From: Pseudomonadota bacterium
GTDB taxonomy: Bacteria; Pseudomonadota; Alphaproteobacteria; Rhizobiales; Rhizobiaceae
Length of the DNA stretch: 64,000 nucleotides
Direction: 5' to 3'
Assembly (NCBI GenBank): GCA_023399465.1
Contig: JAEWPB010000125.1
Location: 1 to 64,000, forward strand
This document shows, piece after piece, positions 9,032 through 17,717 of the stretch (within the stretch, counting starts at the first letter, position 1; every line of letters begins with the position of its first letter). The notes beneath the pieces were generated by a model. That model searched no databases and was not told where the DNA came from. It saw nothing but the letters and a program-made list of their open reading frames with translations. Both the position numbers and the translations under genes were made by a program.

Positions 9032-9619
9032 ATGACAAACGACCGCATTCCGCGCCGGGGGTTCGTTTTGGGCAGTCTGGCCTTGATGGTTTCCGGGTGT
9101 AACTCCATCGACTGGCCGATCGGGCCGGCACTCGCGGCGCGCTCCGACTATGTCGCGCCCCGCTATCGCAAGACACGCGTGCGCTACGAAGGCTACGAGC
9201 CTGCCGGCACGATCGTCGTCAACACGGAAGCGCGCTATCTCTATTACGTCGAGGGCGGCGGCTGGGCGACACGCTATGGCGTCGGCGTCGGCGAGGACGG
9301 ACGAACGCTCAAGGGCGTGGCAACGGTCGGGCGCAAGGCGGAGTGGCCGTCCTGGACCCCGACCGCGGACATGATCCGGCGCAAACCCGAATATGAGCAA
9401 TATGCCGGCGGCGTTTCCGGCGGGCCGCACAACCCGCTCGGCGCCTCCGCGCTCTACCTCTATCGCAATGGCAGGGACACGCTGTTCCGGCTGCACGGCA
9501 CCAACGCTCCCTGGACGATCGGTCAGGCGGTGTCGAGCGGTTGCATCCGATTGACCAATGACGACATAGTTGATCTCTATGCCCGAACTCCTGTGGGGAC
9601 AACAGTTCTGGTCATCTGA
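9032..9619 (+). CDS. L,D-transpeptidase (YkuD family), probable lipoprotein
   Basis: 195 aa. The N-terminus has twin arginines and a lipobox (RRGFVLGSLALMVSGC, C23), so the protein is probably exported, perhaps by Tat, and lipidated. The YkuD catalytic pattern is H155 in LHGTNAPW and C171 in SSGCIRLTNDD, inside a domain of about 125 residues. Such enzymes make 3-3 cross-links in peptidoglycan or attach proteins to it. AGGVSGGPHNPLGASALYL is the usual substrate-loop region. The 195-aa length fits the short rhizobial ErfK/YbiS paralogues. It is a single gene. Confidence 0.9.
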   Translation: MTNDRIPRRGFVLGSLALMVSGCNSIDWPIGPALAARSDYVAPRYRKTRVRYEGYEPAGTIVVNTEARYLYYVEGGGWATRYGVGVGEDGRTLKGVATVGRKAEWPSWTPTADMIRRKPEYEQYAGGVSGGPHNPLGASALYLYRNGRDTLFRLHGTNAPWTIGQAVSSGCIRLTNDDIVDLYARTPVGTTVLVI

Positions 9620-9778
9620 TAGTATTAGTTGCCATACTTATGTGTAGAGCCGTTGCCTTGCCAGGAAAAACATCGTTAAGTGTGTCCGTAATGCACTAGC
9701 CAGACACGAATTTTGCCACTATTAGTAGTGAGCTTGCCTTCGGTAACCTGTATCCCGTCATGAGGAGAGGATTTCTTG

Positions 9779-9916
9779 ATGAGCAGATTTCTCATTGTCA
9801 TCGTTGCTTTGCTTTCGGTAGCCAGCCTGAGCTCTTGCGGGACGGTTGGCAAAGGCAAGGGGAAAGCCCCGCCGCCGGCCGCCGAACCGGCACCGGCTCC
9901 TGTATATAAGAGCTGA
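9779..9916 (+). CDS. small lipoprotein, 45 aa
   Basis: The ATG at 9779 follows a strong GAGGAGAGG ribosome binding site at 9762-9770 and opens a 45-codon frame ending at 9914-9916. The product has a hydrophobic signal (FLIVIVALLSVASLSSC) with a lipobox cysteine at residue 20, then GTVGKGKGKAPPPAAEPAPA, a Lys/Pro/Ala-rich tail. A perfect 11-bp stem-loop follows immediately. This looks like one of the tiny Pro/Ala-tailed lipoproteins found widely in proteobacteria, but no exact family was recognised. Confidence 0.65.
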   Translation: MSRFLIVIVALLSVASLSSCGTVGKGKGKAPPPAAEPAPAPVYKS

Positions 9917-9921
9917 CCATT

Positions 9922-9960
9922 GGTCACATGGGGAGGGTCCAGCAGTCCCTCCCCATGACC
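9922..9960 (+). terminator. stem-loop after the small lipoprotein gene
   Basis: CATGGGGAGGG at 9927-9937 pairs with CCCTCCCCATG at 9947-9957. GGTCA/TGACC further extends the stem around a 2-base bulge. It sits 5 bp after the stop codon and no T run follows. Confidence 0.6.
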
Positions 9961-9961
9961 T

Positions 9962-9987
9962 GTAATCAAGACTGGTAATCAAGACTG
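9962..9987. repeat. tandem 13-bp duplication
   Basis: GTAATCAAGACTG occurs twice in direct succession (9962-9974 and 9975-9987), between the terminator-like stem and the next gene. It looks like a simple recent duplication. No function is apparent. Confidence 0.8.
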
Positions 9988-10059
9988 GGTCGGCTTTAGA
10001 TGGATGCGGCCATTGCCGCGGAAAGAAAGCTGGTTCGGCAGAGTACGGGAGAAAGCGTC

Positions 10060-10650
10060 GTGTTCACGCTTGCAAGATTGCGTCTCTCGCTTGTGGTTCT
10101 GGTCGCATTTGCGGCAACGGCCTGCCAAACGGAAGACAAGCCGCCCGAACCACATTTCGTCTCGAACGCGCGCAGCTTCGGCACGCCGAATGCCAGCGTC
10201 CAGAACAGCGCGAACCAGTATTTCATCGAGTTCCGCTCCCGCTATGCGCTCAGCTACGGCCATACCTACGTGATCTTCGGACGGGTGAACCGTGCCGGCC
10301 AGATGGTCAATCCCGAGGTCGCCGGCCTTGCGCCCGCCTCCAACAGCGCCGCGCCCTATGTCCTCGGCCATTTCCTGCCGGTGCCGGCCGAAACCGGCGA
10401 AAGCGATGGCGACCTCGAAGAGGCCTATCGCTCCGCGAGCTGGCGGGTCATGCTGACCCAGGCCGAATACAACAAGGTTGTCGCCTATATCCGTCAACTC
10501 AAGGCCAAATCGAAATTATGGCAGGCCTCCGTCTACAACTGTAATGCTTTTGTTGCGGACATCGCAAAATCAATGGGCTATAAAACACCAAGCATCTGGC
10601 TAAGACCGCAGCAATTCGTTACAGAACTTCGCCAGATGAATGGAGGTTGA
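10060..10650 (+). CDS. lipoprotein with possible NlpC/LRAT-like His/Asn-Cys motif
   Basis: 196 aa from the GTG at 10060, which has GGGAG upstream. This start places a clean lipoprotein signal at the N-terminus (LSLVVLVAFAATAC, C22). The frame is open to an ATG at 10000, but that would bury the signal. The mature part contains YALSYGHTYVIFGRV and, later, SVYNCNAFVADIAKSMG. A histidine before a strand and a later Asn-Cys at a helix start recall permuted papain-fold (NlpC/LRAT-like) proteins, but this is a weak resemblance. Conserved hypothetical proteins of this type are common in Rhizobiales. Confidence 0.75.
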   Translation: MFTLARLRLSLVVLVAFAATACQTEDKPPEPHFVSNARSFGTPNASVQNSANQYFIEFRSRYALSYGHTYVIFGRVNRAGQMVNPEVAGLAPASNSAAPYVLGHFLPVPAETGESDGDLEEAYRSASWRVMLTQAEYNKVVAYIRQLKAKSKLWQASVYNCNAFVADIAKSMGYKTPSIWLRPQQFVTELRQMNGG

Positions 10651-10733
10651 GTGTGATCGTGCATACCGTACTTGCCTGCTACTTCCCCCTTATAAAACCG
10701 CGCCGATCGCGTAACAGGAATCGGTAACCGGCG

Positions 10734-11327
10734 ATGGATATATCAGTAGCGTCCGCCGGCGAGATCATCTGGGTACTTGGCATTGTTGCCTGGTACGTGA
10801 TTCGTTACCCCTTCGAGCGTCGCGCCAAGCGCGTACGGGTCGTGTTGAACAGGCGATCCGGGATAGAAAAGCTCGGCCTTGCTGCGGCATTGTTTGGAAT
10901 GGCCGTGGTACCCGCCATCTACGTCGCCACCGGCTTTCCCGAAGCCGCCGACTATCCGGCACAGAGTTGGGCCGTCGTCGTGGGTGCCGTTCTGTTCCTG
11001 TCGGCGATGTGGGTCTTCCGCCGCACACACAAGGTTCTCGGCAAGAACTGGTCGATCTCGCTCGAGATCCGCGAAAAGCACCAGCTGGTCAGCGCCGGCC
11101 CCTACGCGCTCGTCCGCCACCCGATGTACACATCGTTCCTGCTGATGGCGCTAGGACAGGCCTTCCTGCTGGCGAACTGGGTCGTCGGACTGGCAGGCCT
11201 CCTCGGTTTTGCCGTTCTCTTCTTCCTCCGGGTCGACAAGGAAGAGCACATGATGCTCGAGACCTTCGGCCCTCAATACCGTGACTACATGGACAGGACC
11301 AAGCGTATCATCCCTTATTTTTACTAG
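10734..11327 (+). CDS. ICMT/PEMT-like membrane methyltransferase
   Basis: 197 aa with about five hydrophobic segments. The C-terminal isoprenylcysteine-carboxyl-methyltransferase signature is present: SAGPYALVRHPMYTSFLLMA, followed by ALGQAFLLANW and, after a last helix, RVDKEEHMMLETFGPQYRDY. The RHPMY and E-E elements form the SAM-binding site in this fold. Bacterial members methylate lipids, small molecules or isoprenoid-like groups; the substrate here is unknown. The next gene starts 9 bp downstream, so it is the first gene of a three-gene operon with an acyltransferase-like protein and an SDR. Confidence 0.85.
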   Translation: MDISVASAGEIIWVLGIVAWYVIRYPFERRAKRVRVVLNRRSGIEKLGLAAALFGMAVVPAIYVATGFPEAADYPAQSWAVVVGAVLFLSAMWVFRRTHKVLGKNWSISLEIREKHQLVSAGPYALVRHPMYTSFLLMALGQAFLLANWVVGLAGLLGFAVLFFLRVDKEEHMMLETFGPQYRDYMDRTKRIIPYFY

Positions 11328-11336
11328 AGGTGGCAG

Positions 11337-12122
11337 ATGCGGGGCCGGACCCTCAAGCTTTCGGCGGGACGCCGCCTCGTGGTCGATCTCATGCGGTTTT
11401 CGATCAAGGTCCCCAGGGTGACCGTGCAGCGGCAGATGAAGCTCGCGCCGCTGCAGGACGCCCGGATGGCGCAGCAGGCGAGACCCTCCTGGACAGTGCT
11501 GTTCCTCAAGGGCTATGCCCTCCTGTCCCGCGATACGCCGGAACTGCGGCGCGCCTACATCAAGTTCCCAAACCCGCAGCTATACGAGTATCCCGAAAGC
11601 ATCGCGTCGGTTGCCCACGAGCGCGATCATGAGGGCGAAAAGATCGTACTGCTGAGCTCGATCAAGTGCCCGGAGCGCCGTCCCATCGCCGAACTCGCGG
11701 GGATGATGCAGGCGGCGCGCTCCAAGCCGATCGGGGAAATCAAGGAGTTTCGCCGCGCGCTCGCCTTTGCGCGTCTGCCCGCGCCCATCCGCTGGCTGCT
11801 GATGTGGCTCGGGCTCAACATCGGCCGGCAACGGGCCCGCCGTTTCGGCACCTTCCAGCTCTCCGTCTATTCCGGTCTCGGCGCCGAATCCCTCAATCCT
11901 CTGACGCCGCTGACCACCATCTTCAACTACGGGCCGATCAGCGAGGACGGGACGGTAACGGTGCGCATTCACTACGACCACAGGGTCATGGATGGCGCCA
12001 ATGTCGCCCGGGCGCTCGAGCGTTTCGAAACGATACTGAATGGCCTGATCGCGGATGAAGTCCGGGCCATGTCCCAAACGACCGCTCTTCCCATTGCGGC
12101 CACGGCAGGGACCGCCCCATGA
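11337..12122 (+). CDS. stand-alone 2-oxoacid-dehydrogenase E2-type acyltransferase domain
   Basis: 261 aa with no lipoyl or E3-binding domain. The chloramphenicol-acetyltransferase-like E2 catalytic fold is recognised from VHIHYDHRVMDGANVARALE-like sequence near residues 215-235, where HYDHRVMDG matches the HxxxDG active-site motif, and from the preceding PLTTIFNYGPI strand. The ATG at 11337 has GAGGTGG upstream. The stop overlaps the start of the next gene (ATGA), implying translational coupling with the SDR-SEC-C gene. The protein probably moves an acyl group between soluble donors rather than acting in a dehydrogenase complex; the substrate is not known. Confidence 0.75.
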   Translation: MRGRTLKLSAGRRLVVDLMRFSIKVPRVTVQRQMKLAPLQDARMAQQARPSWTVLFLKGYALLSRDTPELRRAYIKFPNPQLYEYPESIASVAHERDHEGEKIVLLSSIKCPERRPIAELAGMMQAARSKPIGEIKEFRRALAFARLPAPIRWLLMWLGLNIGRQRARRFGTFQLSVYSGLGAESLNPLTPLTTIFNYGPISEDGTVTVRIHYDHRVMDGANVARALERFETILNGLIADEVRAMSQTTALPIAATAGTAP

Positions 12123-13018
12123 CGGCAACACAAGGACAACGCCCCGCCGTAGTGGTGGTGGGTGCTTCGCGCGGCATCGGCAGGGCAATCGCGAGGGTCG
12201 CGGCACGAGAACAGACGACAGTCGTTCTGGTCGCCCGTTCTACCGAAGCGCTCGCCGCTGCGGCTGCCGATGTCCGCGCGGCCGGCAGCGACGCCTTCGT
12301 GCTCGAACTCGACCTCCTCACGCATGACGCTTCGAGCCGCCTCGAAGCATTTCTCAACGAGAACAATCTCATCTGCGACGTTCTCGTCAACAGTGCCGGC
12401 TTCGGGCTGCGTGGTGCGGCGACACTCATTCCGCGCAGCGATCAGGTCGGCATGATCGATGTCAACATTCGCGCCCTCAGCGACATGACGCTGCGCTTCC
12501 TGCCGGGCATGGTTGCCCGCGGCCGCGGCGGCGTCATCAATCTCGGGTCGATTGCCGGCTTCACGCCTGGCCCGAACATGGCGATGTACTATGCCAGCAA
12601 AAGCTTCGTGCGATCCTTTTCACTGGGGTTGTACCAGGAATTGCGCCGCACCGGTGTGACCGTCACATGCGTGGCGCCGGGGCCGGTCGCAACCGATTTT
12701 CTGGAGACATCCGGAGCCGGACGCGCCACGCTGTTCAAGTTGTTGCCCAAGCTCACGGCGGACCACGTGGCCGAAAGCGCCTGGCGCGCCTTCAAGGCCC
12801 GCCGCCGTCTCGTCATTCCGGGATTGACCGCCAAGCTCTCGGCCTTCACAGCCTCGCTCCTGCCTTCCGCGATCCTCCTCCCGCTTGTCGGCCGGTTGCA
12901 GCGCAGAAGCCAGGATCTCTGCCCCTGCGGATCGGGTGAAAAACTCACGGAATGTTGCGGCAACCGCAGGGTCCAGCTTGCGCGCGCCGCTGCCGCTGCT
13001 TCCTCCGGAAGCCGGTGA
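12119..13018 (+). CDS. SDR oxidoreductase with C-terminal SEC-C motif
   Basis: 299 aa. Residues about 7-250 are an SDR of the DltE/YqjQ-like type (GASRGIGRAIA, NSAGFG, catalytic YYASKSFVRSF). After a hydrophobic stretch (LPSAILLPLVGRL) the protein ends with DLCPCGSGEKLTECCG, a perfect SEC-C zinc-binding motif (CxC...CC) as found at the end of SecA. The combination is uncommon. The gene overlaps the acyltransferase stop by 4 bp, so it belongs to the same operon. A lipid- or polyketide-type ketoreductase role is plausible, but unproven. Confidence 0.85.
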   Translation: MTATQGQRPAVVVVGASRGIGRAIARVAAREQTTVVLVARSTEALAAAAADVRAAGSDAFVLELDLLTHDASSRLEAFLNENNLICDVLVNSAGFGLRGAATLIPRSDQVGMIDVNIRALSDMTLRFLPGMVARGRGGVINLGSIAGFTPGPNMAMYYASKSFVRSFSLGLYQELRRTGVTVTCVAPGPVATDFLETSGAGRATLFKLLPKLTADHVAESAWRAFKARRRLVIPGLTAKLSAFTASLLPSAILLPLVGRLQRRSQDLCPCGSGEKLTECCGNRRVQLARAAAAASSGSR

Positions 13019-13052
13019 TCTCGGGGCTTACTCTGTCTCAAGCCGCGCGAAT

Positions 13053-16000
13053 CTAGAGGTCGGCCGCATCGAGGGCTGCGTTCTTGCGCCGTTCCGCAAC
13101 CGCCTCGGCACGGTGGCGACCGCCGGATCGAAGGGTGACGAAGAACACCGGCGTCAGGAAAAGACCGAACAGGGTCACGCCGAGCATGCCGAAAAAGACG
13201 GCGGTACCGAGCGACTGGCGCATTTCCGCACCGGGGCCGGTCGCGATCATCAACGGGACGACGCCGAAGATGAAGGCAAATGCGGTCATAAGGATCGGCC
13301 GCAGGCGAAGGCGAGTCGCGGTCACCGCGGCTTCCACAGCCGTCTTGCCCTCCCGCTGCGCCTGACGCGCGAATTCGACGATCAGGATGGCGTTCTTGGC
13401 CGCCAGGCCGATCAGCACGATCAGGCCGATCTGGGTGAGAATGTTGTTGTCCATGCCGCGCAAATTGACGCCGATCAGCGCTGCCAGCACGGCGAGCGGC
13501 ACGATCAGGATGATCGCCAGCGGCAATACCCAGCTCTCGTACTGCGCCGCCAGCGCCAGGAAGACAAAAACCACTGAAAGCGCGAAGATATATATCGCCG
13601 TGTTGCCGGTGGCGCGCTCCTGAAAGGCAAGCTCGGTCCATTCATACGCAGTCCCGGGGGGCAAGGCCTCCCTGGCCAATGCCTCCATCTTGTCGAGCGA
13701 GGTGCCGGTCGAAACGCCGGGTGCGGCATTGCCCTGCAGCGGCACGGAGACATACATGTTGTAGCGCTGCACAAGCGTCGGGCCGCTGGTGTCGCGGATG
13801 TCGATCAGGGTGGCAAGCGGCACGAGCGCGCCGGTTGCAGAGCGGACCTTCAGCGCCAGGATGTCATCCTGCTCGTGGCGAAACTGCTGGTCGGCCTGCG
13901 CCCGCACCTGGTAGACCCGGCCGAAAGCGTTGAAATCATTGACATATGACGTGCCGAGATTGATCGACAGCGTCTCGAAGATGTTCGGGATCGGCACGTT
14001 CAGCGCTCGCGCCTTGTCGCGATCGATCTCGAGGAAGTATTGCGGGCTCGTCGCCGAGAAGGTGGTGAACACCCCGGTCAGCCCCTCGGTCTGGTTCGCT
14101 GTCCCCATCAACTGATAGGCAAGACCGAGCACGCGGCGCATGTCGGCGCTCTCGAGATCGAGGAGTTGCAGCTTGAAGCCGCCGGAATTGCCGACGCCGC
14201 GGATCGAAGGCGGTGGCACCGCGATGATGAAGGCCTCCTGGATGTCCTGCAGGCTGCCATAGAGCTGGCCGATGATCTGGTGCGCGCCTTGCCCATGCTT
14301 CAGCCGATCCTCGAAGCTCGCGAAACTGGCGAAGATCACGCCTGCATTGGACGCGTTGGTGAAAGTCGCACCGGAAAAACCGGAGAAAGCCACCGCGCTT
14401 TTCACGCCGGGCGTCTTGCGGATGATCTCCGATGCCCGCTGCACGACGGCATCGGTTCGCGCCAGCGATGCCCCGTCCGGCAACTGCACGACGACGATGG
14501 CGTAACCCTGGTCCATCGTCGGGATGAAGCCGCGCGGCACCACCTGTCCCATGTGCCATGTCGCGAACAGCAGGCCGGCGAAGACAACCAGGCTCGCAAC
14601 CCGCGCCGGCCAGGTGCTGACGAGGTGCCGCACGATCCAGGAATATCCTTCGCTGAGGCGATCGAACCCGTAGTTGAAGCCATCGGAGAGCTTGCGGGCG
14701 AAGCGCGTCAACGGATGGCCGCTGTGCTTTTCCTGCGAATGCGACCTGAGGATGATGCCCGCGAGCGCCGGCGACAGCGTCAGCGAATTGAGCGCCGAGA
14801 TCGCCGTGGCGACGGCGATCGTCACCGCGAACTGGCGATAGAATTCGCCGGTAATGCCGGGAATGAACGCGGTCGGCACGAAGACGGCGATCAGCACGAG
14901 CGAAATCGCGATGACCGCGGCGCCGACCTCGTCCATCGTGACATGCGCCGCCTCCTTCGGCGTCATGCCGAGCGCCAGATTGCGCTCGACATTCTCGACC
15001 ACGACGATCGCGTCGTCGACCACGATGCCGATCGCGAGCACGAGGCCGAACAGCGTCAGCATGTTGAGCGAGAAACCGAAGGCCAGCAGGAAGGCGAAGG
15101 TACCGATCAGCGATACCGGGATCGCCACGATCGGGATGATCGCCGTGCGCCAGGACTGGAGGAAGATCAGCACGACGATGGCGACGAGCAGGGAGGCCTC
15201 CAGAATGGTCTTGTAGACCTCGTTGATCGATTCCGAGATGAACTCGGTCGGATTGTAGACGATGCGGTATTCCAGCCCCGGCGGAAAGCCGGGCGAAACC
15301 TCGCTCATCACGTTGCGGATCGACGCCGCTGCTTCGAGCGCATTGGTGCCGGGTCGCGCGAATATGCCCATCGCCACCGCCGGCTTGCCGTCGAGATAGC
15401 TGTTGGAGACGTAGTCCTTGGCGCCGAGTTCGATGCGCGCAACGTCCTGCAACTGGACGAGCCTGCCCGCATCGGTCGACTTGACGATGACGTAGCGGAA
15501 CTGGCGCGGATCGGAGAAGCGCCCCTCGGTGGTCACCGTATACTGGAAGGCATTGGGACCGGTGGTTGGCGGGCCGCCGATCGATCCACCCGAAACCTGG
15601 ACGTTCTGGTCGCGTAGCGCCTGCACGACATCGCTTGCGGTCATGCCGTAGGCGCCGAGCTTCTGCGGATCGAGCCAGATCCGCAGCGAATACTCCCGCT
15701 CCCCGAACAGGATGACGTCGCCGACACCGTCGAGCCGCACCAGCCGGTCGCGGATCCGGCTCTTGGCGAAATTCGAGATATAGAGCTGGTCATAGCGGTC
15801 GTTCGGCGACAGCAGGTGCACGACCATCATGAGATCCGGCGAACTCTTCGCGGTGGTGATGCCGTTGCGGCGCACTTCCTCCGGCAATCGCGGCTCGGCG
15901 ATCGCCACGCGGTTCTGTACCAGCACCTGCGCCTGGTCGAGATCGGTGCCGAGCTTGAAGGTCACGGTCAGCGACATCGTTCCGTCTGCGGTCGAAAAGG

Positions 16001-16244
16001 AGGACATGTACAGCATGTTCTCGACGCCGTTGACCTCCTGCTCGATCGGCGTTGCCACCGTGTCGGCAATCGTCTCTGCGTCGGCGCCGGGATAGCTGGT
16101 CCGCACCACGATGGTTGGCGGTGCGATCTCGGGATACTGTGCCACCGGCAGCTGGAAATAGGCAAGCCCGCCGACGATCAGCAGTACGATTGAAATCACC
16201 GAGGCAAATATCGGGCGGTCGACGAAAAAATGGGCGAACCTCAC
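13053..16244 (-). CDS. RND efflux pump permease, HAE1/AcrB family
   Basis: 1063 aa, the usual length. The N-terminus FFVDRPIFASVISIVLLIVG, the periplasmic porter domain, and the transmembrane proton-relay aspartates in IGIVVDDAIVVVENVERNL are all present, as is a second repeat with the GLAAKNAILIVEFA segment. It pumps drugs or other amphiphiles from the periplasm or inner membrane outward, driven by protons, as a trimer with an adaptor and a TolC-type channel. No channel gene is adjacent, so a TolC elsewhere is probably used. The start overlaps the adaptor stop (ATGA at 16241-16244). Confidence 0.95.
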   Translation of the reverse strand: MRFAHFFVDRPIFASVISIVLLIVGGLAYFQLPVAQYPEIAPPTIVVRTSYPGADAETIADTVATPIEQEVNGVENMLYMSSFSTADGTMSLTVTFKLGTDLDQAQVLVQNRVAIAEPRLPEEVRRNGITTAKSSPDLMMVVHLLSPNDRYDQLYISNFAKSRIRDRLVRLDGVGDVILFGEREYSLRIWLDPQKLGAYGMTASDVVQALRDQNVQVSGGSIGGPPTTGPNAFQYTVTTEGRFSDPRQFRYVIVKSTDAGRLVQLQDVARIELGAKDYVSNSYLDGKPAVAMGIFARPGTNALEAAASIRNVMSEVSPGFPPGLEYRIVYNPTEFISESINEVYKTILEASLLVAIVVLIFLQSWRTAIIPIVAIPVSLIGTFAFLLAFGFSLNMLTLFGLVLAIGIVVDDAIVVVENVERNLALGMTPKEAAHVTMDEVGAAVIAISLVLIAVFVPTAFIPGITGEFYRQFAVTIAVATAISALNSLTLSPALAGIILRSHSQEKHSGHPLTRFARKLSDGFNYGFDRLSEGYSWIVRHLVSTWPARVASLVVFAGLLFATWHMGQVVPRGFIPTMDQGYAIVVVQLPDGASLARTDAVVQRASEIIRKTPGVKSAVAFSGFSGATFTNASNAGVIFASFASFEDRLKHGQGAHQIIGQLYGSLQDIQEAFIIAVPPPSIRGVGNSGGFKLQLLDLESADMRRVLGLAYQLMGTANQTEGLTGVFTTFSATSPQYFLEIDRDKARALNVPIPNIFETLSINLGTSYVNDFNAFGRVYQVRAQADQQFRHEQDDILALKVRSATGALVPLATLIDIRDTSGPTLVQRYNMYVSVPLQGNAAPGVSTGTSLDKMEALAREALPPGTAYEWTELAFQERATGNTAIYIFALSVVFVFLALAAQYESWVLPLAIILIVPLAVLAALIGVNLRGMDNNILTQIGLIVLIGLAAKNAILIVEFARQAQREGKTAVEAAVTATRLRLRPILMTAFAFIFGVVPLMIATGPGAEMRQSLGTAVFFGMLGVTLFGLFLTPVFFVTLRSGGRHRAEAVAERRKNAALDAADL

Positions 16245-17413
16245 TGGCGCGCCTCCGCCGTGGCCGTGTCCGGTGCCGTATCCGGCCGTTCGGGCGGCAG
16301 CACGGTCGTTTCGGCCGCCACCTTCACGCCGGGCCGGATTCGCATCAGGCCGTTGACCACGATCGTCTCGTCGCCTTTGAGCCCGTCGCGGATCACCCGG
16401 TAACCGAAGAGACGCGGGCCGGTGCGCACCGGCTTGGTGCTGACGCTGCCATCCTGCCCGAGCACGTAGACCACGCGTTCGTTCTGGTCGGAGCCGATCG
16501 CCTCGTCGGGTATGAGGATGGCGCTGTACGGTCTGGAGCCCCCGACCTCGATCCGGCCGAACAGTCCCGGCTGCAACACATATTGCGGATTGGGAAACCG
16601 GGCGCGCACCCGCATCGTCCCCGTCTGGTCGTCGACCCGGTTCTCGGCAAAGTCGAGCTTGCCCTGGTAGGACGAGTGCTGGAAGTCGCCGATCGTCACC
16701 GACACCGGCAAGCCGCTGGCGCCCTCCTGCAGGTCGGTGCCGCGGGCTCGCGCATTGTCGGCATAGGAGAGCAGCCGGCGCTCGTCGACGTCGAAATAGA
16801 AATCGATTGGATCGAGGCTGACGATCGTCGTCAGCACGGTCTGGTCGGCCTGGACGAGATTGCCGACCGAGATCAGCCGCCGGTCGATGCGTCCGGAAAT
16901 TGGCGCGGTGATGCTGGTGTATTCGAGATCCAGTTGCGCGCGCTCGACCGCGGCCTCAGCTCCGCGAACGTTGGCCCCCGCAGAGTCGAGTTCACGGCGA
17001 CGGTCGTCGAGCGTCTGGACGGTCTGGCTGCCGCTCTTCACCAGCGACTCGACCCTCTTATACTGCGCCTCTGCAAAGATGAGCGTCGATTTCGCCACCT
17101 CGAGCGCGGACGTGGCCTCGTTGAGTGAGGTCCTGAACGGCCGCTGGTCGATAACGAAGAGGAGGTCGCCCGCCTTCACGATCGATCCATCCTTGAAATG
17201 CACATCCTCGAGATAACCGCCGATGCGGGAGCGAACCGCGACCTCGTCGACGGCCTGGAACCGGCCGATGAACACGTCGTTGTCGACGACCTCACGCACC
17301 AGCGGCTTGGCGGCAGTTACCGTCGGCAACTGCTGACTTTGGGCGAAAACAGCCTGCGCAGACAAGGCGGCAGACAGGAAGAAGATCATGGCGGGCACTG
17401 GAGACTTCGTCAT
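16241..17413 (-). CDS. RND efflux periplasmic adaptor (membrane fusion protein)
   Basis: 390 aa. A signal sequence (MIFFLSAALSAQAVFA) is followed by a barrel-sandwich/lipoyl domain (VRSRIGGYLEDVHFKDGSIV), a short helical hairpin, and YTSITAPISGRIDRRLISVG, which is characteristic of AcrA/MexE-type adaptors. The C-terminal part ends Thr/Ala-rich. It is first in the efflux operon and bridges the RND permease at 13053 to an outer-membrane channel. GAGGCC lies upstream of the ATG. No local regulator is present; the divergent gene is an oxygenase-like protein. Confidence 0.93.
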   Translation of the reverse strand: MTKSPVPAMIFFLSAALSAQAVFAQSQQLPTVTAAKPLVREVVDNDVFIGRFQAVDEVAVRSRIGGYLEDVHFKDGSIVKAGDLLFVIDQRPFRTSLNEATSALEVAKSTLIFAEAQYKRVESLVKSGSQTVQTLDDRRRELDSAGANVRGAEAAVERAQLDLEYTSITAPISGRIDRRLISVGNLVQADQTVLTTIVSLDPIDFYFDVDERRLLSYADNARARGTDLQEGASGLPVSVTIGDFQHSSYQGKLDFAENRVDDQTGTMRVRARFPNPQYVLQPGLFGRIEVGGSRPYSAILIPDEAIGSDQNERVVYVLGQDGSVSTKPVRTGPRLFGYRVIRDGLKGDETIVVNGLMRIRPGVKVAAETTVLPPERPDTAPDTATAEARQ

Positions 17414-17717
17414 CGGCTTGGCCTCGGCTCAAAGTGCACTGGAGCTTCAAATGCGACTGGCAACCGGCCAGCCCGGACTGCGCATGCATTGCAGTTCGAT
17501 CACCGGAAGCAAGCGGTGCCGACTTTATATTAGAATATTAGAGGTAGGAACTGGACTTGATGAACGTCAAGATCGCCGGCTGCAGTTTGTCCGGATGGCC
17601 TATCCCAGCTTCAGCCAACAGAAGCGGGCATCCAAAAAATATCCTGCAACTTTCCTGCATTTCGATGCATTCTTCGATAGCGAGACCCGCCGTACCGTCA
17701 GACAGGGAATGTGGCAG
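17414..17717. other. intergenic region between the efflux adaptor and the MpaB-like gene
   Basis: About 300 bp between divergent genes. The + frame of the downstream gene is open through it but reads as low-quality sequence. An AT-rich patch at about 17525-17545 contains ATATTAGAATAT, a 5-bp-arm palindrome that could belong to a promoter or operator. Nothing firmer was seen. Confidence 0.5.

Noticed and set aside
14040..15617. 525-aa frame antisense to the RND permease
   Set aside because: Arginine/aspartate-rich mirror sequence of a well-defined AcrB-type gene; no domain seen.
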